DNA from: Caulobacter sp. UNC279MFTsu5.1
GTDB taxonomy: Bacteria; Pseudomonadota; Alphaproteobacteria; Caulobacterales; Caulobacteraceae
Length of the DNA: 64,000 nt
Assembly: GCF_900114015.1 (NCBI RefSeq)
Contig: NZ_FORN01000017.1
Location: 1 to 64,000, forward strand
Direction of reading: 5' to 3'
Shown here: piece after piece, positions 41,735 through 50,364 of the stretch
How the letters are laid out: every line of letters begins with the position of its first letter
Numbering within the stretch: position 1 is the first letter of the stretch
Program-made: the position numbers and the translations under genes
Notes under the pieces: model-generated
Told to the model about the DNA's origin: nothing
Seen by the model: only the letters and a program-made list of their open reading frames with translations
The model's database searches: none

Positions 41735-41750
41735 TTGACACTAAGGTCAA
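41735..41750. promoter_or_regulatory. Palindromic operator candidate in the efflux promoter
   Basis: TTGAC-ACTAAG-GTCAA is a palindrome with five-base arms between the divergent tolC-like and ABC genes. A near match in reverse orientation, ATTGACACCGAGGTGAAT, occurs at 49611-49628 before a TonB-dependent receptor, hinting at a common TetR-type regulator. Confidence 0.5.
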
Positions 41751-41805
41751 CAAAACACGCTCCTGGCTCTTGTTCAAGTTGCACGGTCAGGCGCAATATG
41801 GGCGG

Positions 41806-42489
41806 GTGCTGGAAGTCCTCGACCTGACCAAGACCTACGGCCCGCCCGACCAGGCCACGTCCGTGCTGCGCGGCGTCAGCTTCAAGGTCGAGACGGGATC
41901 GTTCTGCGCGGTCGTCGGCCCGTCGGGCTCGGGCAAGAGCACCCTGATGAACATCATCGGCCTGCTGGACCGGCCCACCGGCGGCGTCCTGCGCCTCGAC
42001 GGCCGGGAGGTGGCGTTCGGCGACCGTGCGCGGGAGGCGCGGTTCCGCGGCGCGACGATCGGCTTCGTCTTCCAGTCTTTCAACCTGCTGCCGCGCCTGA
42101 ACGCCTGGGAGAACGTGGCCCTGCCCCTGGTCTATGCCGGCGTCGCCGCCCGCGAGCGCCAACACCGCGCCCTGGCCATGCTGGAGCGGGTGGGCCTGTC
42201 GCATCGGGCCCACGCCCGCCCGGCCGAGCTGTCGGGCGGCCAGCGCCAGCGCGTCGCCCTGGCCCGCGCCCTGATCCGCCAGCCCCGGCTGGTCCTGGCC
42301 GACGAGCCGACCGGCAGCCTCGACAGCGTCACAGCCGGCGAGGTCATGGCCCTGCTGCGCGACCTCAACCAACGCCTGGGCGTGACCGTGCTGATGGTCA
42401 CCCACGACAGGGACCTGGCCAAGCGCTGCGAGCGGCGGATCGAGGTGCTGGACGGTCGGGTCGTGGCCGACTCCGCGGCGCCGGCATGA
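41806..42489 (+). CDS. ABC transporter ATP-binding protein, MacB/LolD type
   Basis: About 227 residues from a GTG at 41806 (a TTG at 41770 would add 12). It has Walker A GPSGSGKST, the Q loop FVFQSFNLLP, signature LSGGQRQRVALARAL, Walker B LVLADEPTGSLD and the H-loop MVTHD, the standard order of LolD/MacB-type ATPases. It energises the permease whose ATG overlaps its stop. Start choice is uncertain because no good ribosome site is present. Confidence 0.92.
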   Translation: MLEVLDLTKTYGPPDQATSVLRGVSFKVETGSFCAVVGPSGSGKSTLMNIIGLLDRPTGGVLRLDGREVAFGDRAREARFRGATIGFVFQSFNLLPRLNAWENVALPLVYAGVAARERQHRALAMLERVGLSHRAHARPAELSGGQRQRVALARALIRQPRLVLADEPTGSLDSVTAGEVMALLRDLNQRLGVTVLMVTHDRDLAKRCERRIEVLDGRVVADSAAPA

Positions 42490-43697
42490 CCGCCCTGGCC
42501 TCCTCCTCACCGCGCGCGACCTTCGGCGCCTGGACCCAGTCGGGCGCCGAGGCGGTGGCCAATCTGCTGGCCCAGCGGCAGCGCTCGGCCCTGGCTCTGC
42601 TGGGCATACTGATCGGCGCCGCCTCGATCGTGGCCATGCTGACCATCGGCCACATGGCCCAGCGCGAGACGCTGAAGCTGTTCGCGCACATGGGCGTGGA
42701 CATGCTGCAGATCCACGCCAATCCTGTCGGCCCCTTCCCGGCGACGATGGACCGGGCGGCGATCGAGGCCCTGCCCCGCACCGATCCCGACGTCGAGGCC
42801 GCCCTGCCGATGGCGATCGACCGGGCGAAGGTGGCCATCGGTCCGGTCAGCCAGGACGCCGGGATCATCGCGGTCGCCCCCAACCTGCCCGACCTGGTCC
42901 GGCTGTCGCCCGCCAGCGGGCGGCTGTTCGTCCCGCCCGACGAGGGCGCCCTCGTGGCCGTGCTGGGCGCCGACGCGGCCGCGGCGCTATCCACGCCCGG
43001 CGCGCCGGCCGGCGTGGGCTCGCGGATCCGCGTCCGAGGCTATGTGTTCACGGTGATCGGCGTGCTCGCCCCCGTGGCGTTCACGGCCATGGATCCGACC
43101 GACTACAACGCCGCCGTGCTGGTGACGCTGGGCGACGCCGCCCGGATCATGGCCACGCCGGAGCCCAGCACGGCGCTGCTGCGCCTGCGTCCGGGCGCCG
43201 ACGCCAAGGCCGTGGGAGCGCGCCTGGTCGCCCGGCTGGCCAACCCGACCACGGCCCCGCAGGCCCTGAGCGCCCAGGAGCTGATCCAGAGCCTGAACGC
43301 CCAGAAGGCCATCCACAGCCGCCTGCTGACGGCGATCGGGGCGATCTCGCTGCTGGTCGGCGGCATCGGGGTCATGAACGTCATGATGATGGGTGTAATG
43401 GAGCGGCGGCGCGAGATCGGTCTGCGGGCGGCCCTGGGCGCGACGCCGCGCAACATCCAGGCGATGTTCCTGATCGAGGCGGGGATCCTGGCCCTGATGG
43501 GCGGCGTGGTCGGCCTGGCCTTCGGCCTGCTGGCCGCCTTCGTGGCCGCCAAGGCCTCGGGCTGGACCTTCGGCCTGTCGATCTACGTCCTGCCGCTGGG
43601 GCCGGGCCTGGCCGCGGCGGTGGGGATGATCTTCGGCTTCTATCCGGCGCTCAGGGCCTCGCGACTGGACCCGATCGTCGCGCTGCGCGACGAATGA
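42486..43697 (+). CDS. MacB-like ABC transporter permease
   Basis: A 403-residue permease with one N-terminal membrane helix (SALALLGILIGAASIVAMLT), a large periplasmic MacB_PCD domain (about 75-260) and a C-terminal FtsX domain with three helices (ISLLVGGIGVMNVMMMGVME; RREIGLRAALGATPRNIQAM). The family transfers periplasmic substrates into a TolC channel through a fusion protein. Starts with an ATGA overlap with the ATPase. Confidence 0.92.
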   Translation: MTALASSSPRATFGAWTQSGAEAVANLLAQRQRSALALLGILIGAASIVAMLTIGHMAQRETLKLFAHMGVDMLQIHANPVGPFPATMDRAAIEALPRTDPDVEAALPMAIDRAKVAIGPVSQDAGIIAVAPNLPDLVRLSPASGRLFVPPDEGALVAVLGADAAAALSTPGAPAGVGSRIRVRGYVFTVIGVLAPVAFTAMDPTDYNAAVLVTLGDAARIMATPEPSTALLRLRPGADAKAVGARLVARLANPTTAPQALSAQELIQSLNAQKAIHSRLLTAIGAISLLVGGIGVMNVMMMGVMERRREIGLRAALGATPRNIQAMFLIEAGILALMGGVVGLAFGLLAAFVAAKASGWTFGLSIYVLPLGPGLAAAVGMIFGFYPALRASRLDPIVALRDE

Positions 43698-43765
43698 GCG
43701 GCCGGGATCGCCGACTACTGACATTGTTGTAGACGGCGACGCAGGCTCGATCCTAAGGTTGAGCC

Positions 43766-45076
43766 ATGGCGGCGCGCGGACAGGCCCTGGCGATCTGGCG
43801 GTCTCGGAGATGGACGGTCGTGGCGGCCCTGTCCGGGGTCGCGATCCTGGGGCTGTGCCTGGCCCTGGCGCCGCGCCGATCCGCCGCCCCCGATCCCGCC
43901 GCGCTCCAGACCCAAGTGCTGTCGCCCCGCCCCTTCGCCGCCACGCTCGGCCTTGTCGGTTCGGTGGTTCCGGGCGACAGCATCGACATCGTCGCCCCGT
44001 TCGACGGCGTCGTGCGGCGCCTCGGCTTCGAATACGGGACCAGTGTCACGGCGGGCCAGGTCCTGGTCGAGCTGGACCCCGCCGAGATCGGCCAGCGCCG
44101 CAACGAGGCCGAGGCGGCCTATCTGAAGGCGTCGAAGGCCTCCGAGACGCTGGCCGACTGGTCGAGCGGGACCGAGGTCGCGCGCGCCCGCCGGGCGGTG
44201 GACGCCGCCGTCCTCGACCTGGCGGATGTCGAGCACAAGACCGCCGAGACCAAGGGGCTGCTCGACCGGGGGCTGGTGCCGCGCGGCGAGTATGACGGCC
44301 TGGTCCAGCAGAGGCGGAACCAGGAGATGGTGCTGGCGGGGGCCCGCCAGGATCTGGCCGCCGTGGTCGCCCAGGGGACGGGCGCCGATCGTCGCGTGGC
44401 GGCCCTGGAGCTGAGCAACGCCCGCGCCCAGCTGGCCCGGCTGGACGGCCAGGCGGCCGGGGCGATCGTCCGCGCCCCCGAGGCCGGTGTCATCGTGCGC
44501 CCGGCCGGCAAGGGCGAGGCCGCCGAGCCGCTCCACGCTGGCCAGGCGGTGACACGGGGTCAGCTGATCGGCTCGATCGCCCGGGCCGGCGGCCTGGCCG
44601 TGGCCTTCCAGCTCAGCGAGACCGACGCCAACCGCGTGCAGCCGGGCATGGCCGTGGCGGTCACCGGCCCGGGCTTCGGCGGCTGGACGGTCGCCGGCCA
44701 CGTGGCCTCGGTCGCCGGCCAGGCCGCGGCGCCGGCGACGGCCGGCGGGCCGTTGGCCAGCTTCCCGGCCACGGCGCGCCTGGACGCCCTGACGCCCGAA
44801 CAGGCCAGGGCCATCCGCATCGGCATGACGGCCAACGTCACCGTGGACCTCTATCGCAACCCGGCCGCCCTGGTCGCCCCGCCGGCCGCGATCCAGGGCG
44901 CGGCGCCCGCCGCCTGGGTCAAGGTCCGGGATCCGCGCGGCGGTCCGCCGCGCACGGTTCCGGTCAAGCTGGGGCGGATCGCGCCCGACGGCGTCGAGAT
45001 CGTCTCGGGGGTGAAGGCCGGCGACGTGCTGGAGTGGCCGGCGCCGGCCGCCGGGACCGCCGCCCCCGCGTCCTGA
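43766..45076 (+). CDS. Membrane-fusion (HlyD/MacA-type) protein
   Basis: A 436-residue protein with one N-terminal membrane segment (TVVAALSGVAILGLCLALAP), split lipoyl-type half motifs (DIVAPFDGVVRRLGFEYGTS; AGAIVRAPEAGVIVRPAGKG), a helical hairpin between them and a beta-barrel domain after residue 260. It bridges the MacB-like permease to the TolC-like protein. It starts 68 bases after the permease; the gap holds TACTGACATTGTTGTAGA, a loosely palindromic stretch. Substrate unknown. Confidence 0.88.
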   Translation: MAARGQALAIWRSRRWTVVAALSGVAILGLCLALAPRRSAAPDPAALQTQVLSPRPFAATLGLVGSVVPGDSIDIVAPFDGVVRRLGFEYGTSVTAGQVLVELDPAEIGQRRNEAEAAYLKASKASETLADWSSGTEVARARRAVDAAVLDLADVEHKTAETKGLLDRGLVPRGEYDGLVQQRRNQEMVLAGARQDLAAVVAQGTGADRRVAALELSNARAQLARLDGQAAGAIVRAPEAGVIVRPAGKGEAAEPLHAGQAVTRGQLIGSIARAGGLAVAFQLSETDANRVQPGMAVAVTGPGFGGWTVAGHVASVAGQAAAPATAGGPLASFPATARLDALTPEQARAIRIGMTANVTVDLYRNPAALVAPPAAIQGAAPAAWVKVRDPRGGPPRTVPVKLGRIAPDGVEIVSGVKAGDVLEWPAPAAGTAAPAS

Positions 45077-45095
45077 ACCGGTCCGGATCCCCGCG

Positions 45096-45129
45096 CAAAA
45101 AGACGCCCTGACGACGGGGTCGTCAGGGC
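45096..45129 (-). terminator. Rho-independent terminator of the PraB-like gene
   Basis: GCCCTGACGA (45105-45114) and TCGTCAGGGC (45120-45129) form a perfect stem. Read on the minus strand the stem is followed by GTCTTTTTGCG, a good T-run. It also faces the end of the fusion-protein gene. Confidence 0.8.
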
Positions 45130-45187
45130 AGAACCGGTCCTGCGTCGCTGGGGTAGGGGAAGGCGACGGCTCCGGAAAAGAGCAGAC

Positions 45188-45661
45188 CTAGGGGACGATG
45201 GTCAGGGCCGGGCTGGTCTGGACCGAGCCGTTGATGGCGCAGTTCGGGCTCAGGGTCTGGTTGTTGAAGGTGATCAGCCCCGTCGCGCTGACCGAGACGG
45301 TCACGGTGCTGGGACCGCAGGTGCCGAACAGGGAGGCCGTCACCGCCACGCCGGCGATGTCGGCCGTGCCGGCGCCCGTGCCGCTGGCCGAGGTGGCCGT
45401 GGCGGTCCAGGTTCCGGTCTTGTGGATCAGGCCGCACAGGCCGCCGCCGCCGCTGAAGGTGGCGGTGTCGATCACCCCGACCCCGCCGGTGGTGTGGCCG
45501 GTGAAGTTGGCCGTGCAGGGGATGGTCAGCGAGCCCTTGGTCAGGCTGGTGGTGCCCGTGCCGGTGAACGTGCCGTTGGCCGGGCTGAACGACGCGGCCG
45601 AAGCCGAGGCGGCGAAGGCGGCCGTGGCCAGCAAGGCGACGGCGGAAGCGAAGATTTTCAT
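45188..45661 (-). CDS. PraB-like secreted protein
   Basis: A 157-residue exported protein with signal peptide (FASAVALLATAAFAASASA). The mature part is Thr/Gly/Ser-rich beta structure with four Cys in two pairs (SLTIPCTANFTGHTTGG; GLCGLIHKTGTW; GTCGPSTVTVS; LSPNCAINGS), resembling the PraB alkane-oxidation-activator family of small secreted proteins. Function in this organism unknown; surface or matrix location is plausible. Ends at a strong terminator. Confidence 0.7.
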   Translation of the reverse strand: MKIFASAVALLATAAFAASASAASFSPANGTFTGTGTTSLTKGSLTIPCTANFTGHTTGGVGVIDTATFSGGGGLCGLIHKTGTWTATATSASGTGAGTADIAGVAVTASLFGTCGPSTVTVSVSATGLITFNNQTLSPNCAINGSVQTSPALTIVP

Positions 45662-45908
45662 GGCGTTTCCCTAGTATTATGAGGCGCTACGGCGCCGTTC
45701 GGGCGAGCACATCGCCCGATGTATTAGACGTCCAGGAATAGAATAAGGGGGGTATGTATCCCGAAAATATTCACCCATAGGTTACGTGATTTTTTCTTGA
45801 ACCTATAATTGATACAAACGCGCAGGAAAGCGCCGCAAGGCTTGAAAAGCCTTTCGGTTCTCGATCGTGCCCCCTTCGTAGATAGCGTCCGCCGCGAACG
45901 GCGACGGA
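45662..45908. other. Low-GC intergenic stretch with an inverted repeat
   Basis: About 245 bases between the PraB-like gene start and the sigma-factor stop; 45721-45830 is strikingly AT-rich. It holds ATAGGTT (45777-45783) and AACCTAT (45800-45806), a 7-base inverted repeat around a T-run (GATTTTTTCTTG). It probably contains the PraB-like promoter. No gene seen. Confidence 0.5.
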
Positions 45909-46448
45909 TCAGGCGCCCTTCAAGGCCTGGTCGAGATGGGCGTGGGCGCGTCGCAGGAGCTCCTTGACGGAGTCCTTCGAGATTCCCATGCGCTCGGCGA
46001 TCGCGCCGTAGCTGAGATCCTCCATGCGGTTGAGGCGAAAGGCCATGCGGGTGCGGGGCGGCAGGCGCTCGATGACGGCCATGACGCGGGCGTAGTCCTG
46101 GCGGGCGCCGACGATGCGCTCGGGCGACAGGTCCTCGGCGGCCTCGGACCATTCGGCGAACGAGCGCTGCAGCTCGGCCGCGCGCACGCCAAGCCGCCGG
46201 ACCCGGCTGACCAGGACGTTGTGGGCGACGGTGAACAAGTAGCGCTCGACCTCGACGATCGGCGTGTCCAGCCGGGCCGCCTGGACACGCAGGAACACGT
46301 CCTGGACCAGGTCCTCGGCCTCGGCGCGCGGAGCCCGGCGCGTGAAATAGCGACGCAGCCGGGGTCCGTGGACGGCCATCCAGGCGCCGAGGTCCGGCCG
46401 GGCTGGTGCGGGGTCCGCGGCGGGCGCGGACGCGCGGGGTGACGCCAT
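45909..46448 (-). CDS. ECF RNA polymerase sigma factor
   Basis: A 179-residue sigma-70 of the ECF type. Region 2 covers about 24-90 (RRYFTRRAPRAEAEDLVQDV; VERYLFTVAHNVLVSRVRRL) and region 4 about 120-176 (RLPPRTRMAFRLNRMEDLSY; ERMGISKDSVKELLRRAHAH). It resembles FecI-like sigma factors. It follows the TonB-dependent receptor gene by 65 bases on the same strand. No anti-sigma factor (FecR-like) is visible next to it. ATG at 46448 with GGAG upstream. Confidence 0.92.
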   Translation of the reverse strand: MASPRASAPAADPAPARPDLGAWMAVHGPRLRRYFTRRAPRAEAEDLVQDVFLRVQAARLDTPIVEVERYLFTVAHNVLVSRVRRLGVRAAELQRSFAEWSEAAEDLSPERIVGARQDYARVMAVIERLPPRTRMAFRLNRMEDLSYGAIAERMGISKDSVKELLRRAHAHLDQALKGA

Positions 46449-46469
46449 CGTAGAAACTCCGGCACGACA

Positions 46470-46503
46470 GCGGCGCCCGCCCCGCGGCCGGGACGGGCGC
46501 CGC
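46470..46503. terminator. Hairpin between receptor and sigma-factor genes
   Basis: GCGGCGCCCG and CGGGCGCCGC form a 10-base stem in the 65-base gap. There is no T-run, so it may be an attenuator or mRNA-stability element rather than a terminator. Confidence 0.45.
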
Positions 46504-46513
46504 GGGGTTTGGG

Positions 46514-49492
46514 TCAGAATCGCTTGCGGACGCTGGCGCCGATCATTCGCGGATCCAGCGTGAAGACGTTGGTGGTCAGGGCGGTGTCGTCGCTGTTGAT
46601 GAAGGCGCCGGTGATCGGCGTGTCATCCAGCAGGTTCTTGGCGTAGAGCTCGAACTCCAGGCCGTCGTCCGGCTTGGCCAGGGTCAGGCGCAGGTTGACG
46701 TTGTACCAGCCGTGCAGCTTGTCGATCGCGTCCTCGTAGACGCGGGCCCAGGACTGCGACTGGTGATAGACGTCGCCGTGCACCCCGCCGACCCAGCCGC
46801 CCGACAGCGGCAGGGCGTAGTCGACGCTGATCGACTGGGTCCACCGGGGCTGGTTGGGCAGGCTGTGGCCCGACACGTCGGCATAGAAGCCGCGGCCGCC
46901 GTTGGGCAGGTCGGCCTCGGTCGGGGCCGGGAACAGGAACAGGCCCAGGATCGAGCCGGGACAGACGGCGCTGAGATTGGCGTAGTCGGGCATGCCGAAG
47001 GCGGCGTTGGCGGCCAGCAGGCTGGCGACATAGCTCTTGGACACGACGCAGTTGGACGGCAGGAACGGGCTGCCCTTCATCACCGTGAAGTCGCTGTGGC
47101 CCTGGGTGCGGTTCTCGACGTCGATCGACCTGGAGCCGTCGGCCAGCTTGCTGCCCTGGTAGCCCAGGTTGACGGTCAGGCGCAGGTCGCGGGTCGGCCG
47201 CCAGGCGGACTCCAGCTCCAGCCCCCAGATCCTGGCGTCGAAGTTCTCGTTGATCGCGGTGCGGTCCTGGATCTGCGAGACCTGGTAGCCCTTGTAGTCG
47301 TAGTAGAAGGCCGCGCCGTTCAGCGTCAGGGCGCCGCCCAGCAGGGTGTTCTTCGTCCCCAATTCGAAAGCGTTGACGTATTCGGGCTTGAAGGTGTCGG
47401 GGTAGGCGGTCAGCTGCACCAGCGGCGGCAGGCCCGGCAGGAACGGTTCGTCGCTGTAGCCGATGGCGGGCGGGTTGGCGCCGCCGCCCTTGTAGCCGCG
47501 ATTGTAGAACGCATAGACCAGGGTCTGGTCGGTGAACGACAGCTTCGGCGACCAGTCCAGGCCCAGTCGTCCGGTCACCACGCCCCACTTCTGCTTGATG
47601 TCCTCGCCGACCGGATAGCCGCCGTCGACCGTGCCGCCGTTCGAGGACGACAGCAGCACCTGGGTCGGCACCGGGGTGAAGGTCTTGCGGTCGCGGGTGT
47701 AGCGCAGGCCGGCCGTCAGCTTCAGGTCGGGCGTGAAGGCATAGTAGAGCTCGCCGAACACCGCGGCCGACTTGACCTTGTAGATGTTCTTGCTGCGGAA
47801 ATAGTTGTGGCCCAGGCCGTCGATCTGGTCCAGCGGATGGGGATCGATATAGATGCAGCCGGTCGTTCCGCCCGGCGTGATCGTCGGCGTCGAGCCATCG
47901 AAGCTTGTGCCGCACTTGGTCGGGTCGAGGCTGTTGTTGCCGTAGCCGCTGCTCTGGGCGATGGCCGAGACGATGTTGAAGAAGACGTAGTAGTCCTCGG
48001 TCGTGCGATAGTCGGTGTAGTTGCCGCCGAGGCTGAAATTGACCGGCCCGTCGAAGGCCGACGACAGGCGCAGCTCCTGCGAGAACTGGCGGCTCTTGGC
48101 GCGCACCTGGTCCAGGCCGGCGATCGTGCTGGAGCAGCCCAGCTGCGGATCGCAATAGACCCCGCCCGGCGTCAGGTTTGGGGCCGGGGCGCCCGGAACC
48201 ACCGCATTGATCAGGCCGGTGGAGTCGTTGAACACCCCGGGCAGGGTGTTGAAGCGGTTGTAGTCCTCGCTCGAGAAATAGCGGTCGCGGTTATAGGCCG
48301 TCTGCGAGGTCAGGGTCAGGTTCGGCGCCACGTCGATGTCGACGTTCAGCTCCAGCACGTCGGCCTTGGCGCGATACTTCGGATCGAAGATCGACGAGAT
48401 GCGCCGCAGGTCCCTGGACTGCATCATGCCGCCATAGGGGTCGGCCACCTTCATCAGGTTGACCGGGCCCGACACGCCGTCGGGATTGAGGCCCAGCACG
48501 GCGGTGTTGGTGACCGAGGCCAGGACGAACGGGATCGACAGGCCGTTGGGCGTACCGTAGGCCGCGTCGTCATAGAGCGAGGCGTTCAGGCAGCCCTGGC
48601 TGAAGAAGGCGCTGGCCTGCGGGCTGAGCGTGAAGCCGCCCATGGTCTGCGGGCCGGGATCGCGGGTGCACAGCTGCTTGGTGCTGCGGGCCCGGCTGTC
48701 GTTTTCGCTGAAATGCTCCCAGATCAGGGCGCCGCGCACCGCCTCGACCGGCTTGAAGCCCAGGGTGACGCGGGTGGAATAGAGGTCGCGACCGTCGATC
48801 TTGTTGCCCGTGACATCGTTCTCGGCGAAGCCGTCGCGGGTGGTCGAGGCGCCGGCCAGCCGCAGGTCCAGCTTGTCGCCCGCCAGCGGGATGTTGACGA
48901 AACCGCTGAGCCGGCGGCTGCTGTAATCGCCGACCTCGCCCTTGATCTCGCCCTCGAAGACGTCGGTGGGACGGGCCGAGATGATGTTGACCGCGCCGGC
49001 CGTGGCGTTGCGGCCGTACAGCGTGCCCTGCGGGCCGCGCAGCACCTCCACCCGCTCGACGTCGAAGAACTCCTGCTCGAAGAAGCGGTTGCGGATGAAG
49101 GCCGTGCCGTTGAAGTTGATCGACACGCCGGGGTCGGTCGAGACCGACACCGCCTGGGTGCCGATGCCGCGGATGGTCAGGTTGACGCCGCTGAAGTTGG
49201 TCTTGGTGAAACTGACGTTCGGGATCGCCTTGAGCAGGTCGGGCCCGCCCTCGATCTTGGCCGCGTCCAAGGCCTGCTGAGAGAAGGCCGAAATGGCGAT
49301 CGGCACGTCCTGCGCCGCTTCTTCCTTGCGCTGGGCGGTGACGACCACCTCGTCGACGAGGTTGGACCTGGTCGACGCCGCCGCCGGTCCCTGGGCCTGA
49401 GCCTGGGCCTGGGCCAGTCCGGCCGACAGGACGACGGCCACGGCGGAGACCCCGGCGATCCAACAGACGCGCGCGCGGATGCGTTGAGACAT
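46514..49492 (-). CDS. TonB-dependent outer-membrane receptor
   Basis: A 992-residue receptor with signal peptide (VSAVAVVLSAGLAQAQAQAQ), a plug domain starting with a TonB-box-like LVDEVVVTAQRKEEAAQDVP and including VLRGPQGTLYGRNATAGAVN, and a 22-strand barrel ending in an aromatic C-terminal residue (GASVRKRF). No N-terminal STN signalling domain is seen, so the neighbouring ECF sigma factor is not controlled by classical FecA-type signalling. Substrate unknown. Start at 49492 has GGGAGGGG just ahead. Two imperfect palindromes lie upstream. Confidence 0.92.
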   Translation of the reverse strand: MSQRIRARVCWIAGVSAVAVVLSAGLAQAQAQAQGPAAASTRSNLVDEVVVTAQRKEEAAQDVPIAISAFSQQALDAAKIEGGPDLLKAIPNVSFTKTNFSGVNLTIRGIGTQAVSVSTDPGVSINFNGTAFIRNRFFEQEFFDVERVEVLRGPQGTLYGRNATAGAVNIISARPTDVFEGEIKGEVGDYSSRRLSGFVNIPLAGDKLDLRLAGASTTRDGFAENDVTGNKIDGRDLYSTRVTLGFKPVEAVRGALIWEHFSENDSRARSTKQLCTRDPGPQTMGGFTLSPQASAFFSQGCLNASLYDDAAYGTPNGLSIPFVLASVTNTAVLGLNPDGVSGPVNLMKVADPYGGMMQSRDLRRISSIFDPKYRAKADVLELNVDIDVAPNLTLTSQTAYNRDRYFSSEDYNRFNTLPGVFNDSTGLINAVVPGAPAPNLTPGGVYCDPQLGCSSTIAGLDQVRAKSRQFSQELRLSSAFDGPVNFSLGGNYTDYRTTEDYYVFFNIVSAIAQSSGYGNNSLDPTKCGTSFDGSTPTITPGGTTGCIYIDPHPLDQIDGLGHNYFRSKNIYKVKSAAVFGELYYAFTPDLKLTAGLRYTRDRKTFTPVPTQVLLSSSNGGTVDGGYPVGEDIKQKWGVVTGRLGLDWSPKLSFTDQTLVYAFYNRGYKGGGANPPAIGYSDEPFLPGLPPLVQLTAYPDTFKPEYVNAFELGTKNTLLGGALTLNGAAFYYDYKGYQVSQIQDRTAINENFDARIWGLELESAWRPTRDLRLTVNLGYQGSKLADGSRSIDVENRTQGHSDFTVMKGSPFLPSNCVVSKSYVASLLAANAAFGMPDYANLSAVCPGSILGLFLFPAPTEADLPNGGRGFYADVSGHSLPNQPRWTQSISVDYALPLSGGWVGGVHGDVYHQSQSWARVYEDAIDKLHGWYNVNLRLTLAKPDDGLEFELYAKNLLDDTPITGAFINSDDTALTTNVFTLDPRMIGASVRKRF

Positions 49493-49610
49493 ATCCCCTC
49501 CCAAGGGTCCTCTCCCCGACCGGGGCGGACGTCAAAAGCGTTTCCTCGCCGCATTTTTTTTGGTGGAGCCGCCAGCGGCCGGGCAATCTCCTCACCCTTA
49601 GGATGCGTCT

Positions 49611-49650
49611 ATTCACCTCGGTGTCAATACTTATTGACGCCGGTGTTGAT
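49611..49650. promoter_or_regulatory. Paired operator-like sites before the TonB-dependent receptor
   Basis: ATTCACCTCGGTGTCAAT (49611-49628) and ATTGACGCCGGTGTTGAT (49633-49650) are related imperfect palindromes four bases apart, between the receptor start and the upstream TetR gene. They look like TetR-type operators and share ATTGAC/GTCAAT ends with sites near 50280 and 50973. Confidence 0.5.
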
Positions 49651-50264
49651 TATTCGATCAGAGCCGGGAGCAGATTGGCCGCCAGCCGGCGCACGGCGTC
49701 GCGGTCGCGTCCGAGCATTCCACGCAGGGGGCCGCCTATCACCGCGTCGCCGAACGCGCACAGGGTGATCAGCAGCAGGGCCGAGGGAATGTGCCTGGGC
49801 GGGTCGTCGCCCGAGGTCAGGACCTTCTCGCTGAGCGCCGCGACCAGGTCGACGACCGCCTCGCGCACGGGCTCCAGGTGCTCGTAGCGATTGGACAGGG
49901 CGATCCAGGCCGCCAAATGCCCCGCCCCGCCCTCGTCGAAGGCCGTGAACACGATGTCCACAACGGTTCGCGGCGCCCGCGCGTCGGACCGGACGTGAGC
50001 CACGGCCGTCTCCAGCGCCGTGGCCAGGTCGCGGACCATGGCTCCCATCAGGGCTGACTGAAGCTCGGCGGCCGAGCCGAAATGATGGATCAGGGTGCCG
50101 TGGGTGACGCCGATGTCCTGGGCCACCGCCTGCAGGGTCAGGCCGTTCGGACCGCCGGCGATCAGCAGCTTGCGGGCGCTGACCAGGGCCTGGGCGCGAG
50201 CTTCGTCGGGGGAGCGTCGCCGCCTGACGGCCTGTTCGTCCTTCGCCTTGCCCGCCCCCGCCAT
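49650..50264 (-). CDS. TetR-family regulator 1 of a tandem pair
   Basis: A 204-residue TetR regulator: HTH with ALVSARKLLIAGGPNGLTLQ and GVTHGTLIHHFGSAAELQSA, then a helical ligand domain. It is a close paralogue of the next gene upstream (IHHFGSAA-LQSALM-MVRDL and FGDAVIG-PLR-ML shared). Start is ATG 50264 or GTG 50273; neither has a strong ribosome site. It precedes the TonB-dependent receptor gene on the same strand, with palindromic sites in between. Confidence 0.88.
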   Translation of the reverse strand: MAGAGKAKDEQAVRRRRSPDEARAQALVSARKLLIAGGPNGLTLQAVAQDIGVTHGTLIHHFGSAAELQSALMGAMVRDLATALETAVAHVRSDARAPRTVVDIVFTAFDEGGAGHLAAWIALSNRYEHLEPVREAVVDLVAALSEKVLTSGDDPPRHIPSALLLITLCAFGDAVIGGPLRGMLGRDRDAVRRLAANLLPALIE

Positions 50265-50364
50265 GACCGTCACTATTTATATTGAAGTCAACGACAGTAA
50301 GGACAACATCCGCATAGGATGTAAACCCGTCACGGTTGATCTGGCGTCAGTCGCTGTCGCGGGG

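Noticed and set aside
43714-43732. CTACTGACATTGTTGTAG before the fusion-protein gene as a firm TetR operator
   Set aside because: Only the four outer bases and a few inner ones pair; too weak to call.
45668-45677. TTTCCCTAGT before the PraB-like gene as an island half-box
   Set aside because: Read on the minus strand it is simply the GGGAAA ribosome site region of that gene, and no second half is present.
46712-49768. A 1018-codon plus-strand open frame opposite the TonB-dependent receptor
   Set aside because: Shadow frame; the receptor on the minus strand has signal peptide, plug and barrel features.
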